A stretch of 64,000 nucleotides of DNA. Origin: Laburnicola sp. R22_1. Taxonomy: Eukaryota > Ascomycota > Dothideomycetes > Pleosporales > Didymosphaeriaceae. The stretch covers positions 1,922,001-1,986,000 of the forward strand of contig JACONQ010000018.1 of the NCBI GenBank assembly GCA_014281115.1. The letters run 5' to 3'. A program made the translations under genes and the position numbers. This document shows, one piece after another, positions 55,727 to 64,000 of the stretch (position 1 is its first letter; each line of letters begins with the position of its first letter). The notes below the pieces were generated by a model, which saw only the letters and a program-made list of their open reading frames with translations, did not search any database and was not told where the DNA came from.

Positions 55727-57299
55727 ATATCTAGCTTAGCCAGGTCTATATTATATCTATGCTAGAGAAAAAATAGTGCTACTTTAGTAAAGGTAGCTTT
55801 CTATCTATTAGTATCTATTTGCACTATAAGGCAGTATAAAGCTTAATTCTTCTAGTCCTATTATATAAAAGTGTAAAAGTATACCTTAATTATAAAATTT
55901 ATATATTCTATAGTACTATTAGTTCCTAAGTACTTAGAGGAGAATAATCTCTTTTAGATCTTTATTTTTTTATATAGATATCTCTAAAAGTTGCTTATAA
56001 ATTAACCTCTATAGTTAGAGATTATAGTGTTAGAAAGCTAATAGTAGGCTATAATATAATAGAGAAACGCCTCTACTATAGTTTCTACTTTTAAGTCTAG
56101 TAGGGGGACTAAAACTATTTCGTTTTCTAGCCTATTGTATACTACTATTATATTTATATTTCCCCTACTTATAGGGAGCTTAGTAATAAAGTCTATAAAA
56201 ATCTTCTTCTATATTTAGTTTAGAAGGAAGAGGAGTTTTAATAGCCCTTATTTTATATCTCTCTATAGCTTAGTTCTTTTATATATATTATAGTTCTTAA
56301 TAAATCTATAAATAAAATTTAATATTCCTAGAAAGAAGTATAATCTAGCAACTATTTTATAGGTAATCTCTCTTCCTAAATACCTAGATATAGGAGAGTT
56401 ATAGACTATAGTAACTAGTATTATCTATAAAGATTCCTAGTCTAGGATCTATCTTTGTTTCTAGTACTAGAAGTAGCTAGTGTTATTAATATTGCATTCT
56501 TATATAGCAACCTTTAAGTTTAAAAAGAAGGAAAAAGTGGGTCTATAGTAAAAAATACACTTTTTTACTTTTATTAGTATAAGATTTTTCTCTAAGCTAT
56601 AAAACTATAGTTTATTTAAGTCTAGATCTACTAGGAAGTACGTTTCTAGTCTAGGAGGAAACTCTTTTAGTAATTAGGGAGGAGGAGATTAGTATTTCTT
56701 ATATTTAGCTTAGCTTTTTTCTTCTCTAGGGGGGTTAAGCCTTCTAGGTAGAGCTTATATTGCTAGGGCTATAAAAATCTAAAGCCTAATATTTCTATTT
56801 TCTAAAGGAACTTTCTTAAAAAGTTAAATTTTATAGGACTTAATCTAGTTATCTTTAGTGTTAGTAGATATATCCTACTAATATTATAAGAGAGTATTCG
56901 CTCTTAAGTTAATAGTTCCTAGTCTATACTAAAATATTATATTATATTTATTAAAAGTATTAGCCTAGCGTATATACCTTTTATCTAACCTTTTAGACTT
57001 TATAAAGTATATAAGGTTTTTATAATTAGTATATATAAATATATAAAGAATAGCCTAGAGGATATTATACTACTTTTTAGTTATTTTAATAACTATAAGC
57101 ATTTTCTTATTATAAATTATATAGTTTGCCTCTATAGAGGTGTGTTTAGTAGAGAAGTAGGTAATTTGCTTAAGAATTTCTTTTACGTTAAAATATAAGA
57201 AGTAGGCTCTAAAGGCCTAGTCTAAAAAGTTAGTTTTTAATACTCCTTTCTTTTTAAGATTAAAGTAGACTAGTATAGGCTTAGTGTAAAATACTCTCT

Positions 57300-59480
57300 T
57301 TAGGTAGTTAAAGGCCTACTATTATTTCTACCCCTATAAAAAGGAAGTTTCCTTTCTAGTTAACTTTATTAATAAAAATACTACTTCTAAGAAGTTCTTT
57401 ATAAACCTCTAGTAGAACTTAGCAAAACCTAAAAAACTCTAAATACCCTTTATATCTATAGGAGGGGCTTAATTCTAAATAGCCTTAACCTTCTCTAGGT
57501 CTATACTAATTTCCTTTCTATACTCTATAATAAATCTAAGATATTTAGTCTTAGTAACTGCGAACTTATACTTCTTAATATCTAGGTATAGCCCTATCTT
57601 ACCTAACTTTTCTATTATCTATTATACTTTGTTCGAATAGTCTCTTAAAGACCTACTAGAAAATATAAAGATAATATTTATATAGGCGGAGTAGAAGATA
57701 TTTAAGTACTTTTTTATAATATAGTTAATAATAGGGTTAGCTTACTAAACACATTTTTTAACCTTTTTTTTAGTTTAAGGTTAAAGTAAATTAAGATAGA
57801 AGGTTATTATGTACTACTATATACCGCACCTAATTCTAATTAAAGACTAACCTTAAACACCTTAAAAACCCTACGCTCTATAAGCTGCTAATCTATATAA
57901 GGTTTACTTATAGCGTATATAGTACACCTAGCTTATTACTACTATTATTATTAGTTATTCGTACTTACGCCGCTACGCGGCGTACTTACTTAGATAAGCT
58001 AACTTAATAGTAATAATAATAGCTAGAAGAATTTTATAAATCTATATAATGCTCTTACTACCTTATAGCTTATTAATAAATACCTTATTATTCTCTTATG
58101 TCCTCTACTAGAGGATTCTGTTACTAACAAGAAGTAATTGCTTTTACTAGAGTGGGAACATAGGCTTACTAGTCTTTAAGAACTAAATAAGCTACTAACC
58201 TAGCTAGTATATAAGGATTGCCTTTTAGATAGTTAGGTATACTAGGCTTCTATAGATAATTATTTTATAGATAAAATAGAACTTTAGTATTATTACCTTA
58301 GTAGTAGTAGTAGTGCGAAACTATAGCGTGTACTCTTTAACAGTAGTAAGTACTTCTTTAGAAATAATATTAATGCCTAGATAGATAGTAGGGCGCAAAA
58401 AGATAGTAATAGAAGGATATTTGTTAAGAATAACCTTAATATAGCAATAGAGTAATAGTGTATCTAGTATATATTACTCTTATTCTATTTATAAGGAATA
58501 GTATATACCTATTAACATATTAACTTATATTATTTATAATAATTAGAATAGTAGTTTATAACTTAAAATAGTAGAGAAGAAATAGCTTATAGCGTAGCTA
58601 CGCTAAAGTTATATCTCCCCTAAAGTCCTAAGTAGCTTCTTTATAAAAAATTTGCTTATAGAAGTCTTACGCTAAGACTGCTAAGCTCGCTTAGTAGTTT
58701 TAACGCGCTTTTTTATTATTATTATCTTTTTACGCCTTTTTTAATTACTAAGTAGGGGGCTCTACTTTTTTTATTATATTATTTAAAATAAAAGGCTTTA
58801 TAGTCCTACCTCTAGGTATATATAATAACGCCACATAGTCAATATATCTTTAAAAGGTACTTAGTGTATTACCTAGTCTAAAGGAGACTACTAACTACTT
58901 ATATAATCTAAACTAGATTTAGAAGGCTATTTTCTATTTCTCTTCTTTTACTATTCTTAATTTATAAAAGGCATAAATTATATCTAATTTTATTAGCTAC
59001 TTAGCCTTAGTAAGGAGCTGCAACATCTTTCTAACTAGAGAGAGGGGGTAGCAGTTCTTCTTTAATAGAGTATTTAACGCCCTATAGTTTATATAAAATT
59101 ATAGACCTCCTTTAAATTTTTTTGCAAATAATACTAGTGCTGCAACGCTAGACTTGCTCACCTAAATAAAGCTATAGTTAAGGTACTCTATTAGTTCCTT
59201 ATAGAGAACTAGCAGTTCCTCCTTTAACATACTATAGAGAGACCTAAAGGGGATCTTTAAGTTCTCTCTATTCTTCTTAATAAGGGGGATTAAGTAATTA
59301 ATCTTAGGGCCTTATAATAGGGGAAGTTTATTAGCTTATTCCCTTAAGAAAACTTCTACCTAGTCTAGAAGCTACTTAGGAAGTCTTAGGTCTATCTTAG
59401 CCTTTAGGGCTAGAGCCTTTTAGATATCCTTAAGAGAGATAGTAAAAACTAATAGGCTATTCTTTTCTTTTATATTTATT
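57300..59480 (-). pseudogene. Gypsy H reverse transcriptase region, interrupted
   Basis: On the minus strand near 59150-59060, FAKKFKGGL.FYINYRALN matches the FAKK-GG--FCVDYR-LN segment of RT. Catalytic-region remnants (YLDD area) are near 57700, and the KFLGLIIS--GI and FLGF-NFYR region is at about 57560-57380. The RT is split by the long retroposon at 57731-58834. The stops, Y-for-C and N-for-D changes fit RIP. Confidence 0.68.
57731..58834 (-). mobile_element. Long retroposon, copy 4 (family 'D')
   Basis: It carries the family 3' end in mutated form on the left (GGGTTAGCTTACTAAACAC) and the GTGGCG 5' end on the right (complement of AACGCCAC). Target duplication is ATAGTTAATA at 57721-57730 and ATAGTCAATA at 58835-58844, one C/T difference. 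Core CTAAGCTCGCTTAGTAG lies near 58681. Confidence 0.75.
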
Positions 59481-59698
59481 CTATTTAAGGTTATAAATAA
59501 TATAGTAGAGAGTTTTCAACTAGGAGTAGAAGTCTATTTTCTCTACTTATCTCTAATTCTTATATAGGAGGACCCTATATATATAGAGTGTTTCCCTAAA
59601 GCTACTAATATAGCGTTCTTTTTCTACTATAGCAAACTAAAAACTAGTTTATAGTCCTTCTCCTTTCTATTAATATATACTTATATTATTTTAATATA

Positions 59699-61912
59699 AC
59701 ATATTCTATTAGTAGCCCGAATAGATTAGTCCGCCGAATAGTTTTGGCTAAGACCACCACACTTCATTATAAATTATAATGTCTTAAGAACACAACGCGT
59801 TATTATCTAATTAAGAAGGCAGAATTAAGCTTGCCCTTTACGCCTATTAGAATAAGCAAATTTTAAGCCTACAATGCGCTGCTGCAGCATATAATATCCT
59901 AAAGTCTACACTAAGTAATTAAATTAACAGAATTACTGCCTAAGCAGATACACAATTAGGTATGGCAAAGCTTACTATAACTAAAGAGCAGACGCTTATA
60001 TAGTATACTCTTAATCTAGATTCGCAAGGATTTGCACTCTAGCTAGGTAAAGTAAAAGATATAGCTAATAAACTACTAGCTACGCGGTACAAAGACCCTA
60101 TAGGATAATACTAGGCTTAGCGCTTTGTAAAGCGCGTATCTAAGTTTAAAATAGCTTTTAATTAAGTAAAAGACTAATAGAGAATATAATAGGAAGACCT
60201 AGAGATTATAAACACGTGGTTTTAGCTAGTGGAGGATACAAAAGCCAAGTATAGAGTGTAGGATAAAAACATCTAGAACTTTAATAAGATAGGCTTCTAA
60301 ATAGGAGTTATTAGCTTAATAAAGATTGTAACTAGTTTAGAAAGACGTTTTTAACCTATACTTATTTAGCTAGGCAATCGCAAGTGGGTTATAGTAATTT
60401 AGAGTATTTGCGCTACTAGGTATACTACTCTACCCTTTATTATCTATAAAGGGCAAGTCTATATCTTAGCGTAGTATAAGGAGACTAGTATTCCCCGCAA
60501 TTAGAAGCTCTTAGTCTCTAAGACTAGCTAGACTAATAACAAGCTTAGAGTCGCGTAGTTAAAGCACTTTAACGCGTATATAAGGCCGCGCATAGTAGAG
60601 TTATAAAGGTTACTTATTCTAGATAGCTATAAGAGCTACTACTCCTAGAATTTTAAGAATTATTACCTAGAATAGAAGATCCTAACACTCTATATGCCAG
60701 GGCACTTATCTTATATCCTCTAGCCGCTTAATATAGTCTATTTCGCACTACTAAAGCTAAAGTACTCCTAGCGTGTGTGGGACTTAGCGCGCTAACGCGT
60801 CTTTTATATTAACAAAGAGGGCTTCCTACTAGCCTTTTACAATACGTTTTTTAATATGTTTATACTAGAAAACTATAAGAAAGCCTTTAAAGCCTGTAGA
60901 CTTATTCCTTTAGATGCGTTAGTAGTAGTAGATTGCCTTAATATGCGTATTTACACTCCACCTTAGGGTACCCTACTAGATACACTATGGTAAGCTAGGA
61001 CCCTAAGCAATACCCTTAAGTTTAGATCCTAGTTAAAGCTTATATGCGACTTTTTTATTTAGTCTCTACCTAATACTAAATTAAGCTACTTACAGCTTAT
61101 AAAAGGTGCTAAACTTATACTCTACTATAGTGTACTTTAAGAGACCTATATTAAGAAACTTAAGAAGCAAATTAAGATTCTAACAAAGTGAAAAACGCGT
61201 AAAAGAAAGCGCATTTAGAAAGGTAGGATACTAGGCTTTGCTTAGAGAGCAGAGTTAGGAGTAGAAAGCCCTTCTATTAGGGTAAAGTTATTAAAAAGAG
61301 CGCAAGGTAGTAGTAAGAAAGAGGCAGGTCCCTTAACACAACACTACTATAGGAGGTGCAGAGAGCCTAGGCATAACGCAAGGACCTATTAGATAGATAA
61401 AGAAATAGAGGAGAAGTTAGATATTATCTTTAGTAGCTTATTTTTAGATAGTGTTAATATTAAATTAGAGTAATTTTATTATAGGTTACTATAAGGCTAA
61501 AAATAACAGATTAACTTTATCTTGCAATAGTATGCACTTTGTAACTAAAAATTAGATAAAGTACTACTTAAGATATAGTATGCTTCACTACAAATTATAA
61601 TAAGTATACTATATATTGTCTACGTATAGAATAGTAGATAATATATTATATATTATAGGGAGTCTTATTGTAAGTTCGTATTGCCAAGAAAGACTCCTTA
61701 GCTTTGCGCGGCTGCAGCAGCCGCGCAAAGAGGCTGCATAATGTAAAAAGTAGATTAAATAGTAACTTAGTATATTGTAAGTTATAGTAGGTTATTATAA
61801 GTTACTATAAAGTAATGTTGGTGATGTTATATAATAAGTTATAAGGGACCTCGAAGTTGCCAAGAAAAACTATCCGGCGGACTAATCTGTTCGGGCTACT
61901 AATAGAATATGT
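59699..61912 (+). mobile_element. pogo/Fot1-type DNA transposon 'G', RIP-degraded
   Basis: A 2214-bp element with ends ACATATTCTATTAGTAGCCC and GGGCTACTAATAGAATATGT and TA at 59697-59698 and 61913-61914. It is closely related to element F in opposite orientation and lacks F's solo LTR. Just inside the right end GCGCGGCTGCAGCAGCCGCGC forms a palindrome (near 61715). Confidence 0.9.
59962..61473 (+). pseudogene. Transposase of element G, one frame with many stops
   Basis: A single frame of 503 codons without indels runs from MAKLTITKEQTLI to VNIKLE and a TAA at 61471. It contains FNKIGF, LLILDSYKSYYS, MPGHLSYIL.PLNIVYFALL, the basic TRKRKRI and a knuckle remnant YYRRCREPRHNARTY, in which two cysteines have become tyrosine. 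Dozens of TAG/TAA stops occupy W and Q positions. Pure substitution decay of this kind is the expected RIP outcome. DDE transposase of the Fot1/pogo type. Confidence 0.85.
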
Positions 61913-61914
61913 TA

Positions 61915-63875
61915 TCCCTTAACATCTATTTCTATATAAGCGGCTTTATAGACTAAGAAGGATACGTCTTTAAATTCTATTACTTAATAGGGATTATTTA
62001 AACTAATATATTATAGGTTAGCTTTCCTAGCAAACTTCTTAGATATAAAAGTAGTAGTTAAACACTTTAAATTAAGCATAGTATACACAAAGGCAATATT
62101 ATTAATAAAAGTGTTTATAGTAATTAGTGCTAAACTTAGCTATATCTTTCTATATATATTAAAGTTCTCCTCTAGTTCCTCTATAATCCTCTTTATCTCC
62201 TCCTTTTAATAACTTTTAGAGAGAGAAACTAGTTGTCTAACTCTACTAAGCTATTAATATCTTTATTACTACTATTTATCTTCTAGGCTTTATTAGCCCT
62301 AGCTTGTATTAGGGATATTATAGTTTAAAAGTAATAATTCTAGACACTATATTCCTTCTTACTATAGTAGAAATATGTCCCTTTTTTATAGCACTTCTTT
62401 AACTCCTTCTTAAATACCTATTTAGTATTCTTCTTAGTTTTTAGAGGGTTTACTTTAGTAGTCTTTATAGTGCTAGAATATATAAGTTTCTAGTTTATAG
62501 TATTAGTAAACTTAGTAAAGAAGAAGACTACTATATAGAAGGGCTTTAATATCTTTATATAGTAAATATTTTCCTTAACTATATTAACCATATTTATGAG
62601 TATTATAAGGTTCTAGTTTTTAAGAATCTCTAGCGTAATTAGCCTATCCTATAAGTCTATATATAAGGCTCTCTAGTATATATTTTTAAGTTCTTTTAGT
62701 TATCTTTATTAGCCTTAGTAGCTAGGCGTACAAAGTTGACATTAAACTTAGTTAGTAGGGTTTTACCCTATTAGCTAAGAAATAGCCTATTCTATACTTA
62801 CTTCTCTACTAACTTATTATAAAAGCTTGTGTTGAAGAAACCCTAGAATTTATTTTTAGAATAGGTTCCTTTCCTTATAAAGGCTAGTAAGATATCTACT
62901 ACCTTACCTATTAGCCGACTTATAATATAATTAACTATATTCTATAGAAGGGGGTAATTTTTATAAATCTTAGCCTTTATTATATATTCCTAACACTAGT
63001 AATTATAATAGCTTCTAGAGAATAACTTTAGATTAGAAAGTTAGGGGTGTTAGCACTCTAGTAGCGCTTTACTAGGCGCTAGTGTTACTACTATTATTTA
63101 GAAGGGGGCTAAGGGCATAGTCTCTACTCTAGCACGTTGCTCTAATTAGGCAAGTTAATTAGTAATTATTTCTAGTAAGGTCTAAAGCTATTTATTAGTG
63201 TTTAGTTACGCTACTAGTATAACTTAGAGTTACTCTAAACTAGTAAAATAGCTTATAATTTATATTAGCGCGTTTTAAAGGGCGTCTCCTATATTCTAAG
63301 CCTCCTCCCTTCTTTAGGTAGGTGCTTAGAGCTTTATTAACCTTTAGTCTTATAAATACTAGTAGACTAGCTTAATCTTTTATATATATTCTATCTTACT
63401 ATAACTCTTTATATATAGTTTCTTAGTAAGATTAGTAGTAATATCTACCTTTATAGCTTCTTACTATTAGAGTTTAGTAACTTATTACGCTAGGTAAGAA
63501 ATAAGAATATTCTCTCTTTTATAGAGAGATTCTAGTATTCTCTCTATTATATTTGTGTTTATTTTATAGAGTTAAGAAATTCTAATATCTAATTTAACTT
63601 TATATCTATTTACATAGTTAAGAAATCTTAGTATTTAACTTAACTATATATTTGTTTATAGAGTTAAGAGATCTTAATATTTAACTTAACTGCTTACTAA
63701 AGACCTATCTTAAAGGCACTATAGACTAGGTTATAGCTCTCTACGCCTCTTAAGACTAGGGCATAGAGTTATTTAGGCGCAAAGGAGTGTACTACACTTT
63801 CTTTTTTATATTTATTCTTAGTGTATTAAAGAGATTTTGCAAGCTCTTCCATTATAAAAGGTTAACTAAATTTAA
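61915..63875 (-). pseudogene. Gypsy H gag and leader region, unreadable remnant
   Basis: By position this is the 5' internal region of element H (gag, then leader next to the 5' LTR). It is too mutated for motifs to be recognised in either strand; no open frame of note. A 46-bp tandem repeat lies at 63570-63690. Confidence 0.45.
63543..63690. repeat. 46-47-bp tandem repeat
   Basis: Three units start GTTAAGAAATTC, GTTAAGAAATCT and GTTAAGAGATCT at 63570, 63617 and 63663, preceded by a partial unit. They differ mainly by transitions. The repeat lies within about 300 bp of the 5' LTR of element H, in the leader. Confidence 0.75.
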
Positions 63876-64000
63876 TATAAGGGGCTTTAAACTATAAGGT
63901 TAAAGTTACCTAAGTAAACTTATAAATTAAATAAAGTTTAATAGTAACTCTAGCTATAGACATATATATACTTCTAGCTTAGTAGAAGTATAGACCTAGA
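63876..64000 (-). repeat. 5' LTR of Gypsy element H, cut by the window end
   Basis: 125 bp that align to 52467-52592 with transitions only as far as I checked (for example GACTATAAGGTTGG against AACTATAAGGTTAA). It continues beyond the window. Confidence 0.75.

Larger units (their letters stand above)
52467..64000 (-). mobile_element. Ty3/Gypsy retrotransposon 'H', RIP-degraded, extends past the window
   Basis: The sequence from 52467 (TATAAGAGGCTTTAGACTAT) recurs from 63876 (TATAAGGGGCTTTAAACTAT) and stays alignable to the window end. This marks the two LTRs of one element about 11.4 kb apart. Coding remnants are on the minus strand. Nested inside are short retroposons (53613, 55587), a long retroposon (57731) and a pogo element (59699). 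Without them the internal part is near 7.8 kb. The second LTR is incomplete here, so LTR length and target duplication cannot be stated. Confidence 0.8.

Overview
The window looks like a chromosome segment of a filamentous ascomycete (Pezizomycotina) shaped by repeat-induced point mutation (RIP). Two kinds of DNA alternate. Long stretches are extremely A+T-rich, almost without CA and TG but full of TA, TAG and CTA; they are decayed transposons. Between them lie short islands of balanced composition with intact reading frames and 50-60 bp introns of fungal type (GT..AG, branch site like CTAAC).

Layout. 1-10.9 kb: a directly duplicated unknown repeat, then a dead Ty1/Copia element. 10.9-17.0 kb: a three-element stack of pogo/Fot1-type DNA transposons, two of them inserted into the transposase gene of the third. 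17.6-25.05 kb: first gene island, with an apparently intact four-exon carotenoid oxygenase gene and an MFS (TRI12-like) transporter pseudogene split by a hAT transposon with a perfect 8-bp target duplication. 25.06-34.4 kb: a RIP-degraded Gypsy element carrying a Tc1/mariner element and several retroposon insertions. 34.4-34.9 kb: a fragment of mitochondrial large-subunit rRNA lying inside a short retroposon. 35.56-42.15 kb: a full-length Gypsy/chromovirus with 216-bp LTRs and an ATAGT target duplication. 42.74-45.13 kb: a degraded pogo-type element containing a solo LTR. 45.3-50.2 kb: second gene island, with a four-transmembrane protein, a small cysteine-rich protein and a HET-domain pseudogene. 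50.37-52.2 kb: another pogo-type element. 52.47 kb to the window end: one large RIP-degraded Gypsy element, containing a pogo element and three retroposon copies.

The part I could not match to any family I know is a set of retroposons recognisable by variable-length target duplications (about 8-26 bp). Four long copies (about 1.1 kb) and six short copies (about 65-140 bp, several A-tailed) share the same 5' end, which starts GTGGCGTTAAATTAACTACC in the better-preserved copies. A second A-tailed family of about 200 bp has four copies. The short copies keep CA/TG-containing sequence inside RIP-destroyed hosts, so they arrived late, escaped RIP through small size, or both.

The only genes that look functional are the carotenoid oxygenase, the four-TM protein and the cysteine-rich protein. 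Boundaries of heavily mutated elements are approximate unless target duplications are given.
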